In this document: piece after piece, positions 44,656 through 52,701 of the stretch
Numbering within the stretch: the stretch's first letter is position 1
Layout: every line of letters begins with the position of its first letter
Source of the DNA: Gluconacetobacter dulcium
Lineage (GTDB): Bacteria; Pseudomonadota; Alphaproteobacteria; Acetobacterales; Acetobacteraceae
Direction of reading: 5' to 3'
Assembly (NCBI RefSeq): GCF_014174165.1
Contig: NZ_JABEQN010000011.1
Coordinates: 1-64,000, forward strand
Length of the DNA: 64,000 nt
Position numbers and translations under genes: made by a program
The notes under the pieces: model-generated
The model's database searches: none
What the model was told of the DNA's origin: nothing
The model's input: the letters and a program-made list of their open reading frames with translations, nothing else

Positions 44656-45597
44656 CTATGCTTTCCCTCCCGGCGCGGTCGCGGGCTTGCAGAGCAGGTC
44701 GATGTCACCCTGAAGGCTCGTTTTCATCACGCTATCCCACACGTCAGACGCAAATTCCGGCGTCGCCTGTTCGCTGAGACGCACCACCCCCACCGCGCCG
44801 GGTGAAAAGCCCGGCAATCGCCGCATCCCAAGCCGGCCGGGCGGGGGCACCCGCAACGGAAAAGACGAAATCGGCAGAATGGTGGCGACCTTTCCGGTCA
44901 TGACCTGCGCATGGATCAATTCCAGCGAATTCGTCTCCAGGCGAATCATCGGTTCGATATCGACCGTCTGAAATCCCACATCCACCAGTTGCCGGCAGCG
45001 CATTTCCCTGGTCAGCAGCGCAAGCGGCAATCGGGCCGCCGCCTCCCAGCTTATATCGTCTCCCTCAGGAAGCTGAAACACGCTGGACGCCGCCAGAACC
45101 TGCTGTTCGGCATACAGCGTGCGAACCTGGAACGCTTTCGCCTGCGGGCACTGATCGTAATACATGATCCCGATATCAAGCTCCTTGCTGGCCAGTTTCT
45201 CGATGATCGCCCCGTTGGGCAGCACATGCACCTCGCTTGCGAAATCGCCGCATCGCGCCTGCACGGCATCCAGCAGGAGCGGGACGATATGCACGGCAGT
45301 CGGGATGACGCCGATCCTGGCGATCCCCGCGATCGCCTGCTTCGCCACCGAGACCTCATTCCGCAGTTCGCTGACCCCTCTGAGGATGTCGTGCGCCCAT
45401 TTGAGAACGCGCCCCCCATCATCCGTAATCCCGAACATTTTTTTCTTGCGATCGACGATGACGACGCCCAGTTCGTCCTCCAACTGGCGGATGGCGCGGG
45501 ACAGCGCAGGCTGCGACACGCCGCACGCCGTGGCCGCCTTGGAAAAACTCTTGTAGCGTTCGATTTCACGCAGGTACTGCAACTGCTTCAGAAACAT
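44656..45597 (-). CDS. LysR family transcriptional regulator
   Basis: A 313-aa LysR-type regulator. The winged helix-turn-helix is at about 3-62, with Ser-Phe-Ser-Lys-Ala-Ala and Val-Ser-Gln-Pro-Ala-Leu-Ser-Arg-Ala-Ile. The C-terminal periplasmic-binding-like effector domain runs from about 90. AAGGAG lies 6 bases before ATG 45597. It is 120 bases downstream of fdhD on the same strand, so it may regulate the molybdoenzyme genes or simply be their neighbour. Its stop is 4 bases from the decayed GNAT copy. Confidence 0.93.
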   Translation of the reverse strand: MFLKQLQYLREIERYKSFSKAATACGVSQPALSRAIRQLEDELGVVIVDRKKKMFGITDDGGRVLKWAHDILRGVSELRNEVSVAKQAIAGIARIGVIPTAVHIVPLLLDAVQARCGDFASEVHVLPNGAIIEKLASKELDIGIMYYDQCPQAKAFQVRTLYAEQQVLAASSVFQLPEGDDISWEAAARLPLALLTREMRCRQLVDVGFQTVDIEPMIRLETNSLELIHAQVMTGKVATILPISSFPLRVPPPGRLGMRRLPGFSPGAVGVVRLSEQATPEFASDVWDSVMKTSLQGDIDLLCKPATAPGGKA

Positions 45598-45717
45598 CTC
45601 ATGCTCCTTGCGGATAATGGCTCGCCAGATCCGCACCCCCGGCCCTCACAACGGTCCCGGATGACAATGCGCTCTCAACGCACACCGGCCGGCGCCCCCC
45701 TCCGCCCGCCGGCACGG

Positions 45718-46524
45718 TCATGGCCCGATCAGGCGCTGTCCGCCGCAAAAGACGAACTGCCGGTCATGCCGCGCGATTGCGATCAGCGTCTGGTTCATCG
45801 CCTCGGCCAGACGCAGGGCACGATCGGTGGGGGCCGACACCGCGACCACGGTGGCCATGCCCGCGCGCACGGTTTTGAGCGCCATCTCATACGAATAGCG
45901 GCTGGTCAGCAGGCAGATGCCCGTCTCCGAAAGCGTGTCCTCGCGCATACGGGCACCGATCAGCTTGTCGAGCGCGTTATGCCGCCCGACATCCTCCCGG
46001 ATCAGCAGAATCCGGCCGTCCATAGTCGCCCAGGCCGCGCCATGGACCATCCGCGTGCGGGCATTCAGATCCTGCCAGCGATCGAGGTCACGCAGCGCGC
46101 GGCGGATCGCGACCGGGGCGATCCCCGGCTCCACGGGAAACGGCGCAGGCCCGCTCGCCTCCACGGACGGCACGTCGGCGCTGCCGCAAATGCCACAGCT
46201 CGAATGCCCGGCCTGGGCACGCGGCCTGCGCCGCGACAGCATCGCGAGGCGATCGCCTGAAATCGAAACGTCGATCGTCGGCCCGTCCTCCCCCTCCGAC
46301 ACCGAGACCGAACGGATCTGTTGCGCGGACGCGACGATCCGTTCGGTCAGGCAGTAGCCGAACGCGAAATCCTCCAGATGATCCGGCGTCATCATCATCA
46401 CGCCATACGGAAGGATGCCATTGAAGACGAGTGTGACCGGCACCTCGTCGGCAATGTTCAGGTCGACCTGCTCGCCGGGGAGATCGAGCAGGGTCGCCGT
46501 CCGCGTATGAAACAGGGCGGTCAC
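45718..46524 (-). CDS. fdhD: Formate dehydrogenase accessory sulfurtransferase
   Basis: A 268-aa FdhD, which carries sulfur from IscS to the molybdenum cofactor before insertion into formate dehydrogenase. The catalytic cysteine motif Cys-Gly-Ile-Cys-Gly is at 110-114, and Glu-Asp-Val-Gly-Arg-His-Asn-Ala-Leu-Asp-Lys and Ser-Arg-Tyr-Ser-Tyr-Glu-Met segments bind cofactor. The frame is open beyond the mobA stop. GTG 46524 is chosen by family length; no strong ribosome binding site is seen. It fits with the FdhF/YdeP-type gene upstream. Confidence 0.92.
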   Translation of the reverse strand: MTALFHTRTATLLDLPGEQVDLNIADEVPVTLVFNGILPYGVMMMTPDHLEDFAFGYCLTERIVASAQQIRSVSVSEGEDGPTIDVSISGDRLAMLSRRRPRAQAGHSSCGICGSADVPSVEASGPAPFPVEPGIAPVAIRRALRDLDRWQDLNARTRMVHGAAWATMDGRILLIREDVGRHNALDKLIGARMREDTLSETGICLLTSRYSYEMALKTVRAGMATVVAVSAPTDRALRLAEAMNQTLIAIARHDRQFVFCGGQRLIGP

Positions 46525-46675
46525 GGGGCCGCACCGCCCCGTCGCGCCGGCCGGCACCCTGCCCGGCGCGCCCCGACAGCGTCCGGAGCCGCCGCAACCG
46601 CCAGCGGGCTCATCCGCCCCCTCGTCCCGGACCGGCGGCCCGCCGGCGCGCCCGATCGCGCGCGATCGTCGCGTT

Positions 46676-47284
46676 CTATCCGTGGCATGTCGGCTCCTGC
46701 CGGCGGGCCAGCCGGTTCTCGGCCTGCCGCCGCTCCTCGGGGGTATTGATATTGTCCAGCGCACCGGGGGTCCGCGGGGATAAAAGGCAGGTGCCGCCAT
46801 CGCTCAATGCGTGCCGCGGCCCGACCCGGCCCGCCGCCACCTGGCGAGACAGCCTCTCCAGGGTCGCCGGCTCCCAGATGGCGCAGAACGGTTCCGGCAA
46901 CCCGTCATGCTCGCTGCGGAACGCGACGGCCGTATAATCGGCGCGACGCGCCAGAATCAGCGCATCGAGGGTCGGCGCATCCACAAACGGCATGTCGCAT
47001 GCCAGCACCAGCCACGCGACGTGCGGATAGTCCCCATGGGCGGCCAGCAACCCTCCGGCCGGCCCGATCGCGCCGGACCTGTCGGCGATTCCCGGATAGG
47101 CGCGTCTCAGACCATCGGTCGCCTGATCCTGCCGCAGGGACACGAAACAGCGCGCCACACGCGGCGCAAGCAGGCTGAAAGCACGATCGAGCTGCGGCCG
47201 CCCCTCATAGGCCAGCGCCGCCTTGTCCTCTCCCATTCGGCGGCTGGCGCCCCCGGAAAGGACAAGCCCGTAAAGCGGCCTCAT
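46676..47284 (-). CDS. mobA: Molybdenum cofactor guanylyltransferase
   Basis: A 202-aa MobA, which joins GMP to molybdopterin to form the bis-MGD cofactor used by formate dehydrogenase-type enzymes. The nucleotide loop Leu-Ser-Gly-Gly-Ala-Ser-Arg-Arg-Met-Gly ends with Asp20-Lys21. Ala-Cys-Asp-Met-Pro-Phe is the metal site, and Asn-Ile-Asn-Thr-Pro-Glu-Glu closes the family pattern. ATG 47284 overlaps the stop of the small ORF before it (ATGA). Confidence 0.93.
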   Translation of the reverse strand: MRPLYGLVLSGGASRRMGEDKAALAYEGRPQLDRAFSLLAPRVARCFVSLRQDQATDGLRRAYPGIADRSGAIGPAGGLLAAHGDYPHVAWLVLACDMPFVDAPTLDALILARRADYTAVAFRSEHDGLPEPFCAIWEPATLERLSRQVAAGRVGPRHALSDGGTCLLSPRTPGALDNINTPEERRQAENRLARRQEPTCHG

Positions 47285-47574
47285 GGCCCCGCCACCGCAG
47301 GCATCGCCGCGCCGAAATCGCGCCTGCCCCCGTAGCTGCCTCCCCACCTGTCTCCACGCCTGCCGGCAGGACGAACCGCACGGACCACCCCATCACGAGC
47401 AAGCCCCCCGCCCATGGCGTCACCGGTCGCCGCCGCCCTGCCCACACCGATGCACCCCATGCAGCGCACATGCCGATCGAAGCCCGCCCCGTCGCCGCCG
47501 ATCATGCCATCGACCAGGCGCGGCGCCTCACCGCGCGCGTCAGGATGGATGAGAACAGGCCAATTCCCGGTCAT
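47281..47574 (-). CDS. Small hypothetical protein between moaA and mobA
   Basis: A 97-aa Gly/Arg-rich frame with no recognised family. It starts 4 bases after the moaA stop and its stop overlaps the mobA start (ATGA). Such exact spacing is what a real translated gene in this operon would show. The residue composition is poor, so it may instead be a fortuitous frame in a 294-base spacer. Confidence 0.35.
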   Translation of the reverse strand: MTGNWPVLIHPDARGEAPRLVDGMIGGDGAGFDRHVRCMGCIGVGRAAATGDAMGGGLARDGVVRAVRPAGRRGDRWGGSYGGRRDFGAAMPAVAGP

Positions 47575-47578
47575 GTCA

Positions 47579-48652
47579 TCACCCGCCGATATAATGCATT
47601 TCGATTTTGTCGTCCTCGCCCCCATGCTCGGAAATCGCGGTGCGGCTCCGTCGTTCCTGCCGTTCCTCGCTGTAACGGTCGGCGCGACGCTGCCAGATCG
47701 CGGCCAGCGCCCGCCGCAACGCGCCATCGTCCTCCGCAGGAGCGGGATCGCGCAGGATCGTGCGCAAATCGGTGCCGCTCGTGGCGAAAAGGCAGGTAAA
47801 GACCTGTCCGTCCGAAGACAGGCGCGCCCGCGAACAGTCCCCGCAGAACGGTGCGCTGACCGAGGAGACAAAGCCGATCTCCCCGCCGCCATCGGCGTAA
47901 CGGTATCGCGTGGCGACCTCGCCCCGATAAGCCGGCGATACCGGATCGAGCGGCCAGAGCGCATCGATCCGCGTCATCAGGTCGCGCGATGTCACGACAT
48001 CGCCGCGCTCCCAACCGTTCCGGTTGCCGACATCCATATATTCGATGAAGCGCACGATCACACCCGTATGCCGGAAATGCGCCAGAAGCGCCGGCACACC
48101 CCGATCGTTCACGCCGCGCTGGACGACGGTGTTGATCTTCACCCCGCGCGGAAATCCAGCCGCGCGCGCCGCCTCGATACCATCGAGCACGGTCGTCAGG
48201 TCGCCCCGCCCGCCGCTCATCCGCGCGAACACGTCCGGGTCCAGACTGTCGAGGCTGACGGTCACACGATGCAGCCCGGCCGCATGCAGGGCCGAGGCCT
48301 GACGCCGCAACAGCATCCCGTTGGTCGTCAGCGCGATATCCTCGATGCCGGGAATGCGCGCAAGCCGCGCCACCAGGTCCTGCAAATCGGGCCGCAGCAG
48401 CGGCTCTCCGCCCGTAAGGCGCAGCTTGGTAACGCCCAGGTCCGCCGCCACCCGTGCCACCCGTTCGATCTCGCCGAAATCCAGCCGCTCCTCGGGCGCG
48501 AGAAAGCGGAATCCCTCGTGATAGAGCGAATCCGGCATGCAATACGGACAGCGGAAATTGCACCGGTCCATCACCGAGATGCGCAAATCCCTGAGCGGGC
48601 GCCCCACCCGGTCCGCGACCGGCCGGCTCTTGAATGAAAACTCCGCGCTCAT
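47579..48652 (-). CDS. moaA: GTP 3',8-cyclase
   Basis: A 357-aa radical SAM enzyme starting molybdenum cofactor synthesis. The radical SAM cluster CxxxCxxC is Cys31, Cys35 and Cys38. Leu-Thr-Gly-Gly-Glu-Pro-Leu-Leu-Arg binds SAM. The C-terminal cluster cysteines lie in Phe-Cys-Gly-Asp-Cys-Ser-Arg and Thr-Cys-Leu-Phe. The C-terminus keeps a recognisable Gly-Gly but with a His-Tyr-Ile-Gly-Gly ending. moaC, moaE and mogA are elsewhere. Confidence 0.96.
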   Translation of the reverse strand: MSAEFSFKSRPVADRVGRPLRDLRISVMDRCNFRCPYCMPDSLYHEGFRFLAPEERLDFGEIERVARVAADLGVTKLRLTGGEPLLRPDLQDLVARLARIPGIEDIALTTNGMLLRRQASALHAAGLHRVTVSLDSLDPDVFARMSGGRGDLTTVLDGIEAARAAGFPRGVKINTVVQRGVNDRGVPALLAHFRHTGVIVRFIEYMDVGNRNGWERGDVVTSRDLMTRIDALWPLDPVSPAYRGEVATRYRYADGGGEIGFVSSVSAPFCGDCSRARLSSDGQVFTCLFATSGTDLRTILRDPAPAEDDGALRRALAAIWQRRADRYSEERQERRSRTAISEHGGEDDKIEMHYIGG

Positions 48653-48670
48653 GCCCTGGGTCCCCGCTCT

Positions 48671-48712
48671 CCATCCCCGGCCTCCTTCATCGCTGAAGGA
48701 CGCCGGGGATGG
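48671..48712. repeat. 42-nt near-perfect palindrome between fdhF and moaA
   Basis: CCATCCCCGGC pairs with GCCGGGGATGG and, across a 2-base internal loop, CCTTCA pairs with TGAAGG around TCGC. It fills most of the 67-base gap in an otherwise tightly packed operon. It may be a partial terminator, mRNA-end stabiliser or REP-like element. Confidence 0.7.
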
Positions 48713-48719
48713 AAGCCAT

Positions 48720-51023
48720 TCAGCCCGCGATCCGCATCGGCGCCGCCGACGCTACGCTCGGCACGATCCGGACCGGAATGGCCTTCGCCGCCGGCGTGCC
48801 GCTGATCTCGTCATAAAAATCGAGCGGCAGGAGCGGATTGAGTTCCGGATAATATCCGGCAATCGCGCCACGCGGCATCGGGTAGTCAAGAACCGTCAGC
48901 CCGTCGACATACCGCCGATAGCCATCGTCGCTATAGGTCTCCAACCCGACGACCGCGCCATTCTCCAGCCCCCGATCCGCGCGATCCTCCTTGTTCATGA
49001 AGATGACGAGGCGGTTGTTATAAACCCCGCGATACCGGTCGCTGTTGCTGTAGATCGTGGTGTTGTACTGGTCGTGCGAACGGATCGTCGCCAGCCGCAG
49101 CATCGCCGGGTCATCGACCACATCGTTCACGTCCAGGCCCGGCATGACGAGGAAATTCGCCTTCCCGTTCGGGGTCTTCCAGACCCGCCGCCGGGGCGGA
49201 ATATCCAGATGAAAACCATGCGGATTTTTCATCTTCTCCGAAAAATCAGCATATATATCGGGATAAACGTCCGCGATCCGGTCGCGGATCAGCGTATAAT
49301 CCTCGATATAATCGGCCCAGGGCGTCTTCGAGTCCGGCAGCGTCGCCATCGCCACGCGGCAGACGATTTCGGTCTCCGGCCGCACATGCTCGCTCACCGG
49401 CTCGAACACGCCGCGCGACGGCGTGACATTCGCCATCGCATCCTCGATGGTGACGAACTGCTCCCCCTTCGCCGTGCGAATGATTTCCGAACGCGCCACG
49501 ACCGGCAGCATCAGCGCCTCCCTGCCATGGACCAGATGCGCGCGATTGAGCTTGGTCGTCACGTTCACCGTCAGGTTCAGGCGCGCCATGGCGGCATAGG
49601 AGCGTTCGGTGTCGGGAATGGCGCGCGCGAAATTGCCGCCCATGCCGAAAAACACCTTCGCCGTGCCCGCTTCCATCGCGGCAACGGCCTCGACGACATG
49701 GTGGCCGTGCTCACGCGGCGGCTCGAAGCCGAAAACGTCGCGCACGCGGTCGAGATACGCCTGGGTCGGTTTCTCGTCGATCCCGACGGTGCGGTCTCCC
49801 TGCACGTTGGAATGGCCACGGATCGGCGCGATACCGGCACCCGGCTTGCCGAAATTCCCCTTCAGCAGCAGCAGGTTCGTCAGTTGCTGAAGCAGATGCG
49901 ACCCTTCCTGATGCTGCGTCAGCCCCATGCCGTAACACATGATCGTCGCATTCGACTTCGCATAGATCCCCGCGATATGCCGGATCTGCTCTTCCGAAAT
50001 GCCGGAGATGCGCGTGATATCCGCCCAGGACGTGCTCATGACATCGGCGCGCACCGCGTCCATGCCCACGGTGTGCTCGGCGATGAACGCCTTGTCCAGC
50101 ACGTCCTCGCCCGCCTCGTCGGCTTCGAACAGCGCGCGCATCATCCCCTTGAAGATGGCCAGGTCGCCACCGATCCGGACATGCACGAATTCCGTGGAAA
50201 TCGCCGTGGACCCGAACGTCCCCATCTGAAGGATGTCCTGCGGCTCGGTAAAGCGGATCAGCGCGCGCTCGGGCATCGGATTGATCAGGATGACCGGAAC
50301 GCCGCGTTTGCGGGCCTCGACCAGATTGGTCATCATGCGCGGCGAGTTGGTGCCTGTGTTCTGGCCGATGACGAAAATCGCCTCCGCCTGGTCGAAATCG
50401 GCCATGACGATGGTGCCCTTGCCGATCCCGATCGCGGGCGGCAGGCCGCGCGATGTCGGCTCGTGGCACATGTTCGAACAGTCGGGGAAATTGTTGGTCC
50501 CGAATTCGCGCACGAAGATGGAATACAGGAACGCCGTCTCGTTCGCCGTCCGGCCGGAGGTGTAGAATTCCGCCTCATGCGGGCTGTCGAGCGCCTGAAG
50601 ATGCTTGCCGATCAACGCATAGGCATCGTCCCACGCGATGGGCACATATTTGTCGGTCGCGGCATCGTAGCGCATCGGCTCGGTCAGGCGGCCCTGCATC
50701 TCCAGCCAGTGATCGCTCTGTTCCATCAGTGACGTAACGGTGTGCTGCGCGAAGAAATCCCGCGTCACACGGGCCTTGGTGGCCTCGAAGGCCAGCGCCT
50801 TCGCACCGTTTTCGCAGAATTCCAGCGTCTTGCGATGATCGGGGTCAGGAAAGGCGCAGCTCGGGCATTTGAAGCCCCCAGGCTGGTTCATGGACAGCAG
50901 GCCGCGCGATCCCTTGACCAGAATGCTCTGCTCCATGAGCACCTTGGCCGTGGCATTCGCCGCCCCCCATCCGCCGGCCGGGTGGTGATAGGGCTTGAAC
51001 TCGGGTTTTTTCTCTTTGCTCAT
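48720..51023 (-). CDS. FdhF/YdeP family molybdopterin oxidoreductase
   Basis: A 767-aa bis-MGD enzyme of the FdhF/YdeP (formate dehydrogenase alpha-like) family; E. coli YdeP is linked to acid resistance. The N-terminus has Cys-Pro-Ser-Cys near residue 53 and a later Cys, fewer than a full FeS set of classical FdhF. Glu-Phe-Tyr-Thr-Ser-Gly-Arg, Asn-Met-Cys-His-Glu-Pro (possible Mo-ligand region) and Pro-Ile-Arg-Gly-His-Ser-Asn-Val-Gln-Gly are conserved. The C-terminal cofactor domain is present. Its substrate is uncertain. It starts 4 bases after the nitrate-reductase-associated gene. Confidence 0.9.
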   Translation of the reverse strand: MSKEKKPEFKPYHHPAGGWGAANATAKVLMEQSILVKGSRGLLSMNQPGGFKCPSCAFPDPDHRKTLEFCENGAKALAFEATKARVTRDFFAQHTVTSLMEQSDHWLEMQGRLTEPMRYDAATDKYVPIAWDDAYALIGKHLQALDSPHEAEFYTSGRTANETAFLYSIFVREFGTNNFPDCSNMCHEPTSRGLPPAIGIGKGTIVMADFDQAEAIFVIGQNTGTNSPRMMTNLVEARKRGVPVILINPMPERALIRFTEPQDILQMGTFGSTAISTEFVHVRIGGDLAIFKGMMRALFEADEAGEDVLDKAFIAEHTVGMDAVRADVMSTSWADITRISGISEEQIRHIAGIYAKSNATIMCYGMGLTQHQEGSHLLQQLTNLLLLKGNFGKPGAGIAPIRGHSNVQGDRTVGIDEKPTQAYLDRVRDVFGFEPPREHGHHVVEAVAAMEAGTAKVFFGMGGNFARAIPDTERSYAAMARLNLTVNVTTKLNRAHLVHGREALMLPVVARSEIIRTAKGEQFVTIEDAMANVTPSRGVFEPVSEHVRPETEIVCRVAMATLPDSKTPWADYIEDYTLIRDRIADVYPDIYADFSEKMKNPHGFHLDIPPRRRVWKTPNGKANFLVMPGLDVNDVVDDPAMLRLATIRSHDQYNTTIYSNSDRYRGVYNNRLVIFMNKEDRADRGLENGAVVGLETYSDDGYRRYVDGLTVLDYPMPRGAIAGYYPELNPLLPLDFYDEISGTPAAKAIPVRIVPSVASAAPMRIAG

Positions 51024-51027
51024 GGTC

Positions 51028-51504
51028 TCAACCCTCTCCCTGAAGGATGCCGAACTCTTTCAACGCCGGGACGAAATTCTCGTTCTCATGTTTCGACCGT
51101 GCCAGCTTGATCAATGCAAAACGCTCCAGCGGCGTCAGCCCGGCCCATTGCGCGGGCGTGGGGGCGGCAACACCGTCCGCCTTCGCCTGGATCGTCACGG
51201 CCTCCGGCATCAGGTTCGCCTCGCGCCAGTCGTCCAACGGCTGGGGCGGCAGAAAACGAACCGGCTCATCCGCCCGCGCCGCGATCAAATCCTCGACGAG
51301 CATACGATAGCCCGCCTGCTCCCCGTCCGTCGCGCACGGCCCCTCCACCAGCAGGCCGCGCTCCGCGCGCGACAGCCGGCTCCATTGCCGGAGCGTCATC
51401 TTGATTCCGACGATATCGAGCTTCTGCCGCGCAATCATGGGAATGCAGCGCAAAGACCCGGCGAAATCACGTTCGAATTCGAAAATCACTGGATTTTCGG
51501 ACAT
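51028..51504 (-). CDS. Nitrate reductase associated protein
   Basis: A 158-aa protein of the nitrate-reductase-associated family, first noted beside assimilatory nitrate reductase genes. It begins Phe-Glu-Phe-Glu-Arg-Asp-Phe and Leu-Arg-Cys-Ile-Pro-Met, as the family does, with Lys-Leu-Asp-x-x-Gly-Ile-Lys next. ATG 51504 has AAGGA 8 bases ahead. An ATG at 51546 overlapping the DUF2474 stop is also possible. No nitrate reductase is in the window; here it precedes the FdhF/YdeP enzyme. Confidence 0.85.
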   Translation of the reverse strand: MSENPVIFEFERDFAGSLRCIPMIARQKLDIVGIKMTLRQWSRLSRAERGLLVEGPCATDGEQAGYRMLVEDLIAARADEPVRFLPPQPLDDWREANLMPEAVTIQAKADGVAAPTPAQWAGLTPLERFALIKLARSKHENENFVPALKEFGILQGEG

Positions 51505-51542
51505 TGTACCCGTCCTTTCGGCCGTCACGGAAGGCGTCATGC

Positions 51543-51692
51543 TCATCGGGGCACCAGCAGATGAAGCAGCGACGCCCCGACGAAGAATGCGACGGTGCTG
51601 GCGGCCCAGATTCCCACAAGCCAGCCGAACCGGGCGCTCCAGCGACGGGGCGCCTCCGACCCGTCGCCCTTCACGATTTCAATGATAGCCAT
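51543..51692 (-). CDS. DUF2474 small membrane protein of bd oxidase
   Basis: A 49-aa protein with a basic Pro-Arg-Arg-Trp segment (15-18) and one membrane helix (about 22-46). This is the DUF2474 pattern, found downstream of cyanide-insensitive bd oxidase genes and probably a small subunit comparable to CydX. It starts inside the end of cydB (14-base overlap) and its stop overlaps an ATG of the next gene. Confidence 0.85.
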   Translation of the reverse strand: MAIIEIVKGDGSEAPRRWSARFGWLVGIWAASTVAFFVGASLLHLLVPR

Positions 51693-52698
51693 CGGCCTCA
51701 GACACCTTCCCGCGAAACACGCGATAGGAGTAGATCGTATAGGTCAGAATGATCGGCAGCAGGATGGCGGTGCCGACAAGCTGGAAGAACTGGCTCGACG
51801 GTGGCGACGACACATCCCACAGGCTCAGCGTCGGCGGCACGGCATAAGGCCAGACCGTAATGCCCAGGCCGGACAGGCACAGGAAGAACCAGCCCAGCGC
51901 ACACAGGAAGGGCACACGCGAATGCCCCTTCCGCAGGCTCGCCGCCAGCAGCAGGCCAAACACGACCACGAGAACCGGCACCGGGGCCACGATCGCGATG
52001 TTCGGCCATTCCGTCCAGCGCCGCAGATAGGGCGCATGCAGCAGCGGCGTCCAGAAACTGACGGCGACGATGCAGGCAAAAAGCCCGACGGCCAGCCGCC
52101 CGGCCCAGCGACGGCACGCCGCTTCCAGCCCGCCGGTCGTGCGCCACACCAGCCAGGTCGCGCCCAGCAGGGCATAACCGCACATCACGGACAATCCGCA
52201 CAGGACGGTAAAAGGCGTCAGCCAGTCGAGCGAGCCGCCCGAAAAGGCGCCATCGGTCACCTTGACCCCCTGGATCACACCGCCAAGGATCGCCCCCTGG
52301 CAGAACGCGGCCACCGCCGAGCCTGTCATGAACCCGAAATCCCACTGTCGCGCCCGTGGCGTATCCCTGGTCATCACACGGAATTCAAACGCGACGCCGC
52401 GAAAGATCAGCGCGATCAGCATCAGCATGATCGGCAGATAGAAGGCCGGCAGTAGCGTGGCATAGGCACCGGGAAAGACGCCGTACAGAACGGCGCCGCC
52501 AAGCACCATCCAGGTCTCGTTGCCATCCCAGACCGGCGCGATGGTGCCGATCATGACGTTGCGCCGCGTCTCGTCGCGCTCCGCCACGAACAGCATGCCG
52601 ATGCCCAGATCGAATCCGTCGAGAACGACATAGATCGAGATCGCGGCAATCAGGATCACGGCCCAGACAATCGGCAACCAATGTGCGAAATCCATCAT
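51679..52698 (-). CDS. cydB: Cytochrome bd (CIO-type) ubiquinol oxidase subunit II
   Basis: A 339-aa polytopic protein, subunit II of a bd-type quinol oxidase. It shows Val-Leu-Asp-Gly-Phe-Asp-Leu-Gly-Ile-Gly near residue 25, Val-Trp-Asp-Gly-Asn-Glu-Thr-Trp and Phe-Pro-x-Ala-Tyr, all family signatures, and about eight hydrophobic helices. With the DUF2474 partner and the subunit I type it belongs to the CioAB group. It starts 3 bases after cydA. Confidence 0.95.
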   Translation of the reverse strand: MMDFAHWLPIVWAVILIAAISIYVVLDGFDLGIGMLFVAERDETRRNVMIGTIAPVWDGNETWMVLGGAVLYGVFPGAYATLLPAFYLPIMLMLIALIFRGVAFEFRVMTRDTPRARQWDFGFMTGSAVAAFCQGAILGGVIQGVKVTDGAFSGGSLDWLTPFTVLCGLSVMCGYALLGATWLVWRTTGGLEAACRRWAGRLAVGLFACIVAVSFWTPLLHAPYLRRWTEWPNIAIVAPVPVLVVVFGLLLAASLRKGHSRVPFLCALGWFFLCLSGLGITVWPYAVPPTLSLWDVSSPPSSQFFQLVGTAILLPIILTYTIYSYRVFRGKVSEADGYH

Positions 52699-52701
52699 CG
52701 C

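Noticed and set aside
44378-44713. Short frames in the decayed GNAT copy
   Set aside because: They are fragments of a frameshifted, deleted duplicate and do not form a functional protein.
48537-50732. Plus-strand frame of 731 aa
   Set aside because: Antisense to the FdhF/YdeP molybdoenzyme, Arg/His-rich with no domain.
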